From NCBI RefSeq assembly GCF_002843385.1, contig NZ_MVDE01000003.1:1-64000 (forward strand): a stretch of 64,000 nt of DNA, written 5' to 3'. How positions within the stretch are numbered: position 1 is the stretch's first letter; each line of letters starts with the position of its first letter. Below, piece by piece: positions 1-9,056 of the stretch. The notes under the pieces are model-generated. The model searched no databases. It was not told the origin of the DNA and saw nothing but the letters and a program-made list of their open reading frames with translations. Both the position numbers and the translations under genes were made by a program. Origin of the DNA: Labilibaculum manganireducens (GTDB lineage: Bacteria > Bacteroidota > Bacteroidia > Bacteroidales > Marinifilaceae).

Positions 1-43
1 TTTTGCAAACTATTAAAGACAATAAGCTGAGAAATACACAAAT

Positions 44-72
44 AAAAAAAGGGTCGAATATTTATTCGACCC
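44..72 (-). terminator. Rho-independent terminator of the curli operon
   Basis: GGGTCGAATA and TATTCGACCC form a 10-bp hairpin with a two-base loop. On the minus strand it is followed by a run of seven T. It lies directly after the csgG stop codon, so the curli transcription unit ends here and no csgA/csgB follows in the same operon. Confidence 0.85.
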
Positions 73-93
73 TGTTAATAACTTGTTACTATT

Positions 94-1557
94 TTATTCA
101 GCAGAAACAGACTGACTCACTGCTTTTTTTTGTACTTTTTCTTTTCTGTTTTTCTTCTTCTTATTTCTATCCCAAATCTTATCAAAATAGAAGTTTAAGC
201 CGATTTTCCCTTCCCAAAAATAATCATTAAAATTTCCTTGTTTTAATCCATCTATATTATCATTAAATATGTAATGATTCAACACAGAGAAATTCAAACC
301 TATATGATCATTAAATAAAAATTCTACACCTGCTCCATATATTGCCTGAGTATATATCGAATTTGAAAGATCAATAGTATATATGGACTTTTCATGTTCT
401 GAAAAAACACCTAAGCCACCTTCAATATAAGGAGTCCAATCTTTATAAGGCAGTAAACGATATTTAGCTGTTAAATCAAGAGAATTATAAGTTTTTTGAA
501 AATAATTTGTAGTTGCAAGATCTCCCCGGCTAAAATTAAGTCCAAACTGCAATGCTGTTTGAGTATCGTACAATAAAGATACTCCAGCCATAGCTTTCAT
601 CTCCGTATGCTTATAATCTCCCATATACAACCATGATCCGCCATTAAAGCCTAAACCAAATTTACGGCGGCGCGGAGTAATTAACTGATCAAAGAAATCT
701 GCCCCCTGATTATCCTCTTTTCCTTCAACATATTTTGTTATTACATCTGAATTAACATCTTCCGGATTCTTCAAATCCCAGAGTCCTTCAATAACACCTT
801 CTATAATCAATGACTCAACGGCTTTCTCTATTGCTTCTTTCACAGCCATTTCAGACGGTTCATTATAGGTGAAACCAACCTCAGCCTCAAGCAGACGTTT
901 AAACTTAACATATCGGAAGATACTGGCGTCCAATTTTTGAGAAAGAATCATTTTTGAAGTGTACACAGTCTTTAGAATTCGACCATTACTTGTAGAAATA
1001 GCACGAAGATAAACAGTTACCCTGTCTTGCCGGTACTGACCAGAAGCCCCAGCACCAAAATACTTTAATCCAGCACCGCCAGTCAAAACATTGGCATCGT
1101 AACTAATAACGCCGCCTTCCAATACCAAACCGGCAAACAAAAGAGGAGGCAATAATTGAGAACTTTCATTTTGACCTGCGTAATTTGCACGGCTTGATCG
1201 TATAATTTTTCGCTCATTCAGTAAATTAGATAAGCCTTCTCTTTCAATAGGAATAAACCAACCCGATTCTTCAATTGCTTTTAAGAGTATTGATGTGGTT
1301 CCCTGAGTAACCGCTGTCGACCAATTGGCTCCATTATCAGAAGGCTTATATTGTCCGGTCTGATCACGGAATTTATACACTGCCGCAACTATCTTTTCTT
1401 TTGGCTCAGGCAAACCAACCAAACTTTTCCTTGCAGGTGTTTCAGCTCCAATTTCGGCTCTTTGCTCACTTAAAGGTTGATTAAAATATGGAACACATCC
1501 ATTTAAGAGAGGTAGTAAAATTAAAACACTATAGTAGTGGCGTATACATTTAAACAT
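94..1557 (-). CDS. csgG: Curli secretion channel CsgG with a C-terminal beta-barrel extension
   Basis: This is the outer-membrane lipoprotein that forms the oligomeric export pore for curli-type amyloid subunits. A lipoprotein signal ends in LLNGC (Cys at residue 21). The CsgG core follows at about residues 21-285, including the family stretch around KSLVGLPEPKEKIVAAVYKF and the region with IPIEREGLSNLLNERK. From about residue 295 to the end there is an extra segment with alternating beta strands and aromatic residues that resembles a small OmpA/OmpW-like barrel; Escherichia coli CsgG (about 277 residues) has nothing comparable. The tail is very Lys-rich. It is the last gene of a csgE-csgF-csgG run, 28 bases after csgF. 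The CsgG assignment is firm; the barrel reading is inference from the strand pattern. Confidence 0.93.
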   Translation of the reverse strand: MFKCIRHYYSVLILLPLLNGCVPYFNQPLSEQRAEIGAETPARKSLVGLPEPKEKIVAAVYKFRDQTGQYKPSDNGANWSTAVTQGTTSILLKAIEESGWFIPIEREGLSNLLNERKIIRSSRANYAGQNESSQLLPPLLFAGLVLEGGVISYDANVLTGGAGLKYFGAGASGQYRQDRVTVYLRAISTSNGRILKTVYTSKMILSQKLDASIFRYVKFKRLLEAEVGFTYNEPSEMAVKEAIEKAVESLIIEGVIEGLWDLKNPEDVNSDVITKYVEGKEDNQGADFFDQLITPRRRKFGLGFNGGSWLYMGDYKHTEMKAMAGVSLLYDTQTALQFGLNFSRGDLATTNYFQKTYNSLDLTAKYRLLPYKDWTPYIEGGLGVFSEHEKSIYTIDLSNSIYTQAIYGAGVEFLFNDHIGLNFSVLNHYIFNDNIDGLKQGNFNDYFWEGKIGLNFYFDKIWDRNKKKKNRKEKVQKKAVSQSVSAE

Positions 1558-1585
1558 ATATAGGGAATTAGCGAATAACTATTTA

Positions 1586-2008
1586 TTAATAACTGGGAAT
1601 AACAATATTTGTAAAATTTCCATTTGTAATATCACTGACATTCACAGTAACACCACTTGCATCTTCAGAAATATCTACCTTGTAATTCCCTAGATTATAC
1701 GAACCGGTTTCAAGCTGATTATTGTCTCCAAAAATAGAATTAACCAATTTACTTGATAGTTGATTCAATATTTGTCGGTTCAGGTTATCCTGAAAATCAT
1801 CCAACGGATCTTTATTTAATGCACTATCAGCATTTGGATCTTCAATTCTATTTTGCTGTGTTGCGGAATTCAATAACCAATTGTAATTGTACTGATCACC
1901 CCCAAAAGATGAATTTATTGGTTTATACACAAAATCCTGAGCCATAGATTCGGTTGGCAATAACAAACTCAGAAAAAACAAGACAAATACTATTTTTATA
2001 ATATTCAT
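1586..2008 (-). CDS. csgF: Curli assembly protein CsgF
   Basis: CsgF is a small exported protein that binds the extracellular face of CsgG and couples secretion to nucleation of the fibre. The 140-residue product has a signal peptide (about residues 1-23, ending SMAQ) and then the family signature FVYKPINSSFGG followed by NYNWLLNSATQQN, the segment that inserts into the CsgG pore in characterised homologues. The rest is polar and Asn-rich and ends in a short beta-rich segment. Size is close to that of E. coli CsgF (138 residues). It lies between csgE (17 bases) and csgG (28 bases) on the same strand, so co-transcription is expected. Confidence 0.93.
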   Translation of the reverse strand: MNIIKIVFVLFFLSLLLPTESMAQDFVYKPINSSFGGDQYNYNWLLNSATQQNRIEDPNADSALNKDPLDDFQDNLNRQILNQLSSKLVNSIFGDNNQLETGSYNLGNYKVDISEDASGVTVNVSDITNGNFTNIVIPSY

Positions 2009-2025
2009 GGTTCACAGTTTAAAGT

Positions 2026-2538
2026 TCAAAACATTCCCGTTCCCTGTTGATCTTCATCTTCAAGTTGGGCATTCATTTTTTCATAATTATTTAAAAATTG
2101 CATCGCCATTTGGTTTGCGTATTGGGACATTTGTTCCAATACTTCATAGCGTGGCTGCACTCTTTGTTTAAATACTTCATTATCATTTACCAAAACAATA
2201 ATCTGAGTTGCTAAGCCCGGTAAAACCATTTCTTTAATAGTAATGGTGAAATTTTTTGCTTTTTGAGGCGCAACCCAGACGGAAAAAAACATATCATAGA
2301 AATCACGTCCTACTTTGGTCATTGTTTCATCCATAACCAAACCATCAACTTCCATCTCGGAACCTACATTTTCATAGGCTGTATTTTTTTCAACAATATC
2401 ATCAAGTGTTTGTTGAAGAATCTTTAATGTTTTTATTGAGTCACTCACATCTTCAGTTTCCTGTCCCTTCATTTCCGGAAGTGAAACAAAAAACATAAAA
2501 AAAAAGATTAATAGTAAAACTCTATAAAAAATTTTCAT
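2026..2538 (-). CDS. csgE: Curli assembly chaperone CsgE
   Basis: CsgE is the periplasmic adaptor that caps CsgG and delivers curli subunits. The chosen start at 2538 gives a 170-residue protein beginning MKIFYRVLLL with a normal signal peptide; an in-frame ATG ten codons upstream would put charged residues ahead of the signal. The mature part shows the family core EVDGLVMDETMTKVGRDFYD near residues 65-85, then a Trp-Val beta strand, an ITIKEMVLPG strand and the VNDNEVFKQRVQPR segment before a helical C-terminus. It is first in the csgE-csgF-csgG run; the 175-base gap upstream suggests that a promoter could lie there. Confidence 0.92.
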   Translation of the reverse strand: MKIFYRVLLLIFFFMFFVSLPEMKGQETEDVSDSIKTLKILQQTLDDIVEKNTAYENVGSEMEVDGLVMDETMTKVGRDFYDMFFSVWVAPQKAKNFTITIKEMVLPGLATQIIVLVNDNEVFKQRVQPRYEVLEQMSQYANQMAMQFLNNYEKMNAQLEDEDQQGTGMF

Positions 2539-2649
2539 TTGAATTTCAATAAAATCAATGATTATCACAACATAAATATATCATTTCTAAATTTAATATC
2601 ATAGCAATACCAAATTCAATAGACTTCTCTTAAGGAATCTTAACTTTTG

Positions 2650-2661
2650 TTAACCGGTTAA
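2650..2661. promoter_or_regulatory. 12-bp perfect palindrome upstream of csgE
   Basis: TTAACCGGTTAA is a perfect palindrome in the 175-base gap between the PorP/SprF gene and csgE, about 110 bases before the csgE start. It is embedded in an AT-rich stretch. It could be an operator for the csgEFG unit, but there is only one copy and no regulator is linked to it by the sequence. Confidence 0.25.
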
Positions 2662-2713
2662 TAATAATTAAACTTCAACACTCTATAATTCAATAACATT
2701 CAACCTGTTTATT

Positions 2714-3733
2714 TTAAAATTTCGGACATCGAATTGCACGTATCCTTCTTTTTTTTCTTAAAAAATAAGTTCCGGAACAAGAAGATTTTGCCTTTCCCAA
2801 TAAATAGCTAAGCGATATCTCGTGAGCTCCTGAATTTGTTTTCACCAAATTAGACACCACATAATCATAGGAATAGCCAATTCTAATTTTATCAGTTTGG
2901 TAACCAATCAAAATAATGAATGCATCAAAATCGAAGGAAAGATTATGACGAAACCAAGCACCAACCACCCAGTTATTTCTGGATAAATACATTCCATAAT
3001 TTATTTGCTCAAAATCCAATTGTCGTTGATACAATATATTTGGGGAAATGGTAAAATTGCTCTTCATTAATCCACGGGAATATCCCATTGGAATATTTGC
3101 ACCTGCATGCACTGTATATTTACGAGGTAAAACCGCTATATTCTGTTCTGAATTGAATGCCTCATTGGGTTCTGAGAGATGATCAATTACACCTCCAAAA
3201 TAAAGACTTTTATAATTTACGATGATCCCCATGGAAAAGTCCCAGTACGATTTACTCAAATTATTTGGCTGAACTTCTCTGGAAGGATAAATCACTCCAT
3301 ACAATGGATCTATCATATCTGAAAACACAAATGAACTCCAATCCAATTTTCTTTGAATATAACCAGCCTTGAATCCAACATTCATTGATAAATTTCGATT
3401 AATATCCAAGGAGTACGAGTACATTCCCGAGGCAGTTGTTGTTTTAATTGCTCCTTGTCCCTGATTATCCTGAAGAATTAATATTCCCAGTCCGCCATTC
3501 ATCAAATCAACGAATTGATCGTAAGAAGCACTATAGGTGACAAAAGGACGATTATTCTGAGGCCACTGATTTCGATAAGACATTCCTAAAGTTGGAACGT
3601 ACTCTGATCCGGCAAACGCAGGATTAAGATAAAGCCGGTTTGCGTAAAACTGAGAGAACTCAACGTCCTGAGCCTTGACCAATGAAGTCCAAAGCAAACA
3701 ACAGACAATACAAATAAATCTCCATTTTACCAT
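2714..3733 (-). CDS. PorP/SprF family type IX secretion-associated outer-membrane protein
   Basis: Members of this family are outer-membrane barrels with about 14 strands; SprF is needed for secretion of the adhesin SprB and PorP for gingipain secretion, and paralogues usually sit next to large CHU_C-domain substrates. The 339-residue product has a signal peptide ending LVKAQ and the typical family opening QDVEFSQFYANRLYLNPAFAG (residues about 22-42), followed by TLGMSYRNQWP and repeated amphipathic strands. The last 30 residues are unusually basic. It starts one base after the stop codon of the large CHU_C protein gene, so the two are a secretion partner and substrate in one operon. Which T9SS substrate it serves is inferred from position. 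Confidence 0.9.
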   Translation of the reverse strand: MVKWRFICIVCCLLWTSLVKAQDVEFSQFYANRLYLNPAFAGSEYVPTLGMSYRNQWPQNNRPFVTYSASYDQFVDLMNGGLGILILQDNQGQGAIKTTTASGMYSYSLDINRNLSMNVGFKAGYIQRKLDWSSFVFSDMIDPLYGVIYPSREVQPNNLSKSYWDFSMGIIVNYKSLYFGGVIDHLSEPNEAFNSEQNIAVLPRKYTVHAGANIPMGYSRGLMKSNFTISPNILYQRQLDFEQINYGMYLSRNNWVVGAWFRHNLSFDFDAFIILIGYQTDKIRIGYSYDYVVSNLVKTNSGAHEISLSYLLGKAKSSCSGTYFLRKKRRIRAIRCPKF

Positions 3734-3734
3734 T

Positions 3735-6700
3735 TTATCGAATTAAAGAAACATTGCCATCCTGACGGGCTTTCCCATTAACAATCAGGATCCAAACATA
3801 TACTCCCACATTTGCGTTTTTCCCTTTATAGGTGCCATCCCATCCCTGCCCCAAATCAGTATATGTATAGATTAGTTCACCCCAACGATTGTATATATAC
3901 ATCTCAATATCTTCACCTGCAATATCACCTGTGATTGATGGTCCAAAAGTATCATTAACACCATTTCCGTCAGGGGTAAAAGCATTTGGAACAAATATCC
4001 GATACCTATCGACATAAACCATGATGGAATCCATCCCAACACAACCGTTCATATCTGTATATTCCAAAAAGTACTTTCCTTCTTCGGTAACCGTATAGGT
4101 TGAAGCCGTTGTACCGTCCTGCCATAGATAATTGCCTGGTAAAAACCGAATATCTATTGAAGGAGATAATATTTTTGATTCGGTGTAAAATATTGTTGTA
4201 TCCATTCCTAAATCAAAAAAAGGCCTGTCATGAACGGTAAAATCAATCACCGAGGAATTAACACATCCATTTTCTATTTTAGCGAAATAACTTTCACCGG
4301 AACGAAGTGAAATTTTAAGCGGATTTAAGACAGGAATGAGTAAATCAACATCTTCATACCAACTCACTGTAACAGAGGCATCAGGTGTTATCTGATTATT
4401 AAGCGCAGTCAGGTTATAATTCACAACCTCTCCTGTTCCCAAAACATCCTCACATAATTCTATACTTAGATTATTTGCTTCCGGCAGTGGATCGACTAAG
4501 AAATTTAATCGTCCGGTATTTTCACAAGAACTCGCATTAGTGGCAAGGGCATAATATGAGCTTTGATTAAAGACAGTTACACCCGAAGGATTCGCTACAG
4601 GAATATTCAATTGGTCATCTTCGAACCATTGCACATTTGCAGCAGGATGGTTACTCACCTGCAGATTATAATCGGTAAGGTTTATTCCAGACAATGAGGA
4701 CGATCCAAAACTCTCTTCACAAACTACCTCGTTTACTGTTGAGGTTTGAGGTAATGATAAAATATCAAATGACAGCTCTGCAAAATTCTCGCAGACACCA
4801 TTCCAAACTCTGGCGTAATATACATCTCCGTCCGAAACAAGAACATTTCGAGTATTTAAAACAGCATTGGAATAAGTTGCTTCATAATACCAAATAATAG
4901 TACTGCTTACTGATGTTGTAATGTCAGAATAGTAATTATTCAAATTCTCTCCTCTCACCTGCCCGGAATTGAAACTATCTTCGCATAACAAGACCTGATG
5001 GTTTTGAGCATCAGGCAACGAATTGATTGTAAAATCAATTCTTCCAACATTACTCTCCGCGCCAAAACTTACGCGAACAAAAAAACTATCTCCGTTAGAA
5101 ATGGCTGCGTTCATAGGATTTGGAACCGGCAAACTCAAGGCCATATCAAAAAACCATTCTTTAACTGTTCCCGGATCATTGTTTACTGCCGGCTCTAATT
5201 TTGAAAGATCGTAGGATGTCAATGAACCACTTCCCGATACATATTCACATAACTCAACCTGCAAATCATTTGCTTCGGGCAGATTTCGAACAGTAAATGT
5301 TAAAACTGCAGAGTTTTGACAACTGCCATCATCTACCAAGGCATAATAACTGTCTCCTGTTGTTACATTTACATTATCAGGAGTTAATACAGAAATTGTA
5401 TGCAAAGCATCTTCATACCACGATATTGAATTGCTTGAAATAATTGAATTATAAGCCAATAAATTTATCCCTGTTGCCAGACCTGTTCCAAAAGTATCTT
5501 CCCAAACCTCAACAGTTTGATTAACAGCACCGGGTAATGAATTAACGGTATAAGTAAGGGCGGCAACATTCGTATTAAAGGCATCGCTTACTGATGCAAA
5601 AAAACGATCGCCATTTGCAGCAATTACATTTGCAGGGTCAGGAATTGCATTCGTTGGTAATCCATTGGGTTCTGTTGGCCAATCACTATACCATGCAAAA
5701 GCATCTCCATTCCCTTCATTAATCTGATTTTCAAACAAACTTAAATCAACCAAAGCATTGCCTGTTCCCGCAACATCTTCACAAACAACGGGAAATACAT
5801 TTCTGGCAATTGGTGTGTTAACCACTGAAAAATCAACAGTTGCAACATTCGAACAAACTCCGTTTGATACAAGGACATAAAAAACATCACCATCCGCAAC
5901 ATCTTGATTTGTTGGATCAGGAACCAAATTTGTAAGACCAGCATCTAAGTACCAATCAATTGAGTTTGATTGCCCGCCAAGTATCATATTATTGTAAAAA
6001 CTTAAATCTACGCCAAGAGAAATCATAGATCCGGGCACATCTTCAAATTCAACAACACTTTGGTTATTCGCAATTGGTGAGGAAAGAACCGTATAGATAA
6101 CTGTGGCCGTATTCGACTCACCGGCACTTTGAACCAAAACATAAAACACTTGCCCGTTGGTTACACTTACATTTGAAGGGGTTGCCACAGGAGTTAACAA
6201 TGCTGCATCGGTAAACCAACTGACACTACTGGTTGTTCCCCCGTTAATGGCACCATTAAGCAACAATAAATCAATATTAGATGCAATTCCACCTCCAAAC
6301 ACATCCTCGCACACATCTATATTTAAATCATTTGCAATTGGCGATGATCGTACTGTGAACTTGATACTTCCACGATTTAAACATGATCCATTGTCAATAT
6401 ATGCGTAAAAAACATCCTGATCATTCACAACAAGGTTAGTTGTATTTACAATTGGATTTGTTAATGCTGCATCAAAATACCATACGATATTATTTGATCC
6501 CGCAACCTGTATATTATAGGATGTTAAATCAACACCTGAAGCTGTTCCTGAACCAAAACTATCTTCCCAAATTTGAACTGAAACATCATTCCCCACAGGA
6601 AGTGTTTCGATGGTGTAAGTAACAGTGGCAACACTTGTCTCGGTACCTGTTGATACCTGAGCATAAAACACTTCTCCATTGGAAACTATCCTATTGTTAG

Positions 6701-8498
6701 GATTTATTACCGGCTGTGTTAAAGCAAGATCGTGGAACCATGTTACTGTGAAACCATTATTATTTGTGATTGCTGCTTCGAGCAATGTTAAGTCGATATT
6801 GGAAACAATACCCGTATTATAATTGTCCTCACATAGAGTAATATTTTGATCCAAAGCTTTCGGCAAAGTGTTCACCGTATAAGTTACCACAGCAACATTA
6901 CTGCAAAAACCATCATTCACCTCAACCCAGAATTGTTGTCCGTTGGTAACGGTTACATTGGTGGCATCAGGCACAACCGATGTTAGGGTGACATCAGAAT
7001 ACCATGTAAAAGTTGATCCTGCCACACTATTTACAGCAGTTTCCAAAATAGTCAAATCTACACCTGTTGCTATTCCCGTGCCTTGAACATCTTCCCAAAC
7101 AGATTGCGATTGATTATTAACTATTGGCAAAGAACGTATTGCTACAGCTTGAGTAACATTATCTGTTCCTCCTGAAATCAGACTAACTTCTAAATTAACA
7201 TTGTAAGTGTTTGCTGTTCCGTAAATATGATTTACTGTGAAAGGACTGATATTAGAAGTTAATACAGTTCCATCGCCAAAATTCCAGGTTGCACTTGAAA
7301 TATTTGTCAGATCGGAACTGATTGTAAACTCAGTATTGTCTCCCCTACAGTCAAACTGATAGGCAAACTCAAGAGTGAAAATACTAGTCACAAAATTTGG
7401 CAAACCTAACCGACATCTTCTTCCAGATAAATTTTTCGAATCAGCAACAAAATTTGCTCCAGCCCCAGCTACATCCGGATTATTAATCACATCCAGATTA
7501 AGACTTCCGGTTGTTCCGTCCGTATTGGTTTTGGCCATGTAAATTCTATTATCCGGAGCTAATTGCAATGCACCATACAACCACGATCCGTTTCCGATAA
7601 TTTGAGCAGATCCGTTTATAGTGGCCTGATTATTAGATGAAATATTAAACTGATACAAATTGCCACCTAAGAATGAACTTAGATATAAAAATTCCCCCGA
7701 AGGAGAAAACTCAATACCATAAGGAGTGCTGTAATTATTCAGCTGAATTGGATTTGAAACAACTCCTGAGGCAGTATTAAAATCGAACAACTCAGCCCGA
7801 TCCTGAGTATAAATTGCAACAGCCAATTTCGATCCGCCAGGAGAAGTTTTCATATATCCAATAGCAGATTTCCGATCACTATTATGCCGTACTCCAACCG
7901 TACTGATTACAGGAGTTGAAATACCTGTGGCTGTAAATTGATAAGCATAAAAATCACGACTGTCCCATGGATGCATAAGAACCCAAAAATCAGTACCATT
8001 AGCATGTTTCACCGCGGTTACTTTTTCGCAAACCTCACTGCCATACAATACCGTATTTTTAACTGTTACAACTCCAAGTCCACCATTTTGCGACAAATCA
8101 ACAATCGAATAATTTAAACCATTTCGAAGAGCATTTTGATGAGCATCAACAGTAAATATATAATAGAGTATCGCACTTCCCGGCTGCTGCACAATTATTG
8201 AAGATTGGGTTGCTGAAGAATTGCCATCCAAGCCTGTTCCATTAGCCATTACTGCATGGGTTTTATTATACACAGTAACTCCATCTGTATAAAATAACAG
8301 GTCTCCTTGCGCAGTACAAACAGTTGAACAACCTTCCTCTGTATTTAAACTACCATCAGTTAACGCAACGGAAGGGGTTACATTGAAATCCAAACCTGCA
8401 TTTTCACCAAAATACCATATCCCAGCCTGTCCCTGACCAAATGCTAAATTTGAAGACAAAAAGAGATAAAAAAGCACTATTCGAAATACAGATTTCAT
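3735..8498 (-). CDS. Large type IX-secreted surface protein: propeller-like domain, PKD, 11 tandem repeats, CHU_C domain
   Basis: The 1587-residue protein begins with a signal peptide (ending LAFGQ). Residues about 25-375 look like a beta-propeller with recurring strands (AGIWYFGENAGLDF, YGIEFSPSGEFLYLSS). A PKD-like domain follows at about 380-450 (WNFGDGT). Residues about 455-1423 are eleven tandem units of about 88 residues, each starting near a P-x-A-x-N segment, with a C/W-E-D motif, W-Y/F-x-D in the middle and an A-x-V-x-Y/F-T-V ending. The C-terminus, from about residue 1503, is a gliding-motility-associated CHU_C domain (VPNAFTPDGNGVND, YNRWGELIY, WDGTYKG), the type B sorting signal for the type IX system. 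It is probably an adhesin or matrix protein on the cell surface; its ligand is unknown. It is first in the operon, ahead of the PorP/SprF gene. Confidence 0.9.
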   Translation of the reverse strand: MKSVFRIVLFYLFLSSNLAFGQGQAGIWYFGENAGLDFNVTPSVALTDGSLNTEEGCSTVCTAQGDLLFYTDGVTVYNKTHAVMANGTGLDGNSSATQSSIIVQQPGSAILYYIFTVDAHQNALRNGLNYSIVDLSQNGGLGVVTVKNTVLYGSEVCEKVTAVKHANGTDFWVLMHPWDSRDFYAYQFTATGISTPVISTVGVRHNSDRKSAIGYMKTSPGGSKLAVAIYTQDRAELFDFNTASGVVSNPIQLNNYSTPYGIEFSPSGEFLYLSSFLGGNLYQFNISSNNQATINGSAQIIGNGSWLYGALQLAPDNRIYMAKTNTDGTTGSLNLDVINNPDVAGAGANFVADSKNLSGRRCRLGLPNFVTSIFTLEFAYQFDCRGDNTEFTISSDLTNISSATWNFGDGTVLTSNISPFTVNHIYGTANTYNVNLEVSLISGGTDNVTQAVAIRSLPIVNNQSQSVWEDVQGTGIATGVDLTILETAVNSVAGSTFTWYSDVTLTSVVPDATNVTVTNGQQFWVEVNDGFCSNVAVVTYTVNTLPKALDQNITLCEDNYNTGIVSNIDLTLLEAAITNNNGFTVTWFHDLALTQPVINPNNRIVSNGEVFYAQVSTGTETSVATVTYTIETLPVGNDVSVQIWEDSFGSGTASGVDLTSYNIQVAGSNNIVWYFDAALTNPIVNTTNLVVNDQDVFYAYIDNGSCLNRGSIKFTVRSSPIANDLNIDVCEDVFGGGIASNIDLLLLNGAINGGTTSSVSWFTDAALLTPVATPSNVSVTNGQVFYVLVQSAGESNTATVIYTVLSSPIANNQSVVEFEDVPGSMISLGVDLSFYNNMILGGQSNSIDWYLDAGLTNLVPDPTNQDVADGDVFYVLVSNGVCSNVATVDFSVVNTPIARNVFPVVCEDVAGTGNALVDLSLFENQINEGNGDAFAWYSDWPTEPNGLPTNAIPDPANVIAANGDRFFASVSDAFNTNVAALTYTVNSLPGAVNQTVEVWEDTFGTGLATGINLLAYNSIISSNSISWYEDALHTISVLTPDNVNVTTGDSYYALVDDGSCQNSAVLTFTVRNLPEANDLQVELCEYVSGSGSLTSYDLSKLEPAVNNDPGTVKEWFFDMALSLPVPNPMNAAISNGDSFFVRVSFGAESNVGRIDFTINSLPDAQNHQVLLCEDSFNSGQVRGENLNNYYSDITTSVSSTIIWYYEATYSNAVLNTRNVLVSDGDVYYARVWNGVCENFAELSFDILSLPQTSTVNEVVCEESFGSSSLSGINLTDYNLQVSNHPAANVQWFEDDQLNIPVANPSGVTVFNQSSYYALATNASSCENTGRLNFLVDPLPEANNLSIELCEDVLGTGEVVNYNLTALNNQITPDASVTVSWYEDVDLLIPVLNPLKISLRSGESYFAKIENGCVNSSVIDFTVHDRPFFDLGMDTTIFYTESKILSPSIDIRFLPGNYLWQDGTTASTYTVTEEGKYFLEYTDMNGCVGMDSIMVYVDRYRIFVPNAFTPDGNGVNDTFGPSITGDIAGEDIEMYIYNRWGELIYTYTDLGQGWDGTYKGKNANVGVYVWILIVNGKARQDGNVSLIR
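4230..7135 (-). repeat. Coding tandem repeat, 11 units of about 88 codons
   Basis: This is the repeat block of the CHU_C surface protein. Units are diverged at the nucleotide level and recognisable only as protein: each has a Glu-Asp motif near its start (WEDVQGTG, CEDNYNTG, WEDSFGSG, CEDVFGGG and so on) and a WYxD or WFxD motif about 35 residues later. Units with a Trp-Glu-Asp or Cys-Glu-Asp start tend to alternate, which hints that the array grew by duplication of pairs. Confidence 0.8.
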
Positions 8499-8631
8499 AC
8501 TTGACTGATATTAAAAAATGGAAAGCAAATAAACTGTTTAAAATTGCTTAAACCCTGATGTTCTATCACTTACATACAATTTACAAAATATATCCAATCA
8601 ATTAATCAGATGCTGATTGTAATTAAATAAA

Positions 8632-8673
8632 AATCAGGTAATCCTTCCATGAGTCATGAATAATTACCTGATT
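8632..8673 (-). terminator. Hairpin terminator after the small HTH gene
   Basis: AATCAGGTAAT (8632-8642) and ATTACCTGATT (8663-8673) form an 11-bp perfect stem with a 20-base loop. On the minus strand it is followed by a T-rich stretch. It lies about 35 bases after the stop of the HTH gene. Confidence 0.55.
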
Positions 8674-8707
8674 ATTAATATTAGTTAAACGGCATTGGTC
8701 AAAAAAA

Positions 8708-8920
8708 TTAACTAAGGCCTAAGTAATCAAAGAGTTTTGACTTAACTGTTGTAGTCAATGGTCGTTTTCCATTAAGAATATAAGACAAATACACATCTGT
8801 TACACCAATAATCTTGGCAACTTTCTTCTTCTTGTCATCAAGAATTCTGAGTCTGTCTTTAATTCTAACTAAATCATCCTGAACTTCCTGCTTCATAACT
8901 TCAGTTTTATAATTTAACAA
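8708..8920 (-). CDS. Small helix-turn-helix protein
   Basis: A 70-residue basic protein whose second half reads as an XRE/Cro-like helix-turn-helix: VAKIIGVTDVYLSYILNGKR, with the recognition helix at about residues 44-55, then a closing helix ending in DYLGLS. The N-terminal third is a charged helix (VRIKDRLRILDDKKKK). Translation could also begin at the Met nine codons in (8896). It stands alone between its own terminator and a receiver-like gene. A role as DNA-binding regulator is inferred from the fold; the target is unknown. Confidence 0.7.
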   Translation of the reverse strand: MLNYKTEVMKQEVQDDLVRIKDRLRILDDKKKKVAKIIGVTDVYLSYILNGKRPLTTTVKSKLFDYLGLS

Positions 8921-9056
8921 TTGAGATTAAGGTTTCTTTTTTAAAATTTGAACCGGAAGCAAATGAAACTTTCATTTGCTTCCGAGATTCAAATTCAATT
9001 TTTGTAAATTTTTAATCAATCTACATGGTTGGTTGAAAAGTGAATAGAGCAAAATA

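Noticed and set aside
5741-5944. Alternative-frame ORFs within the large CHU_C gene
   Set aside because: They are frame shadows of the repeat-encoding DNA, with no independent start signals or conserved motifs.
4230-7135. The repeat block of the CHU_C protein as a curli-like amyloid substrate
   Set aside because: The units are 88 residues and Ig-like with Trp/Asp motifs; the short Ser-x5-Gln-x4-Asn-x5-Gln repeats of CsgA/CsgB are absent.
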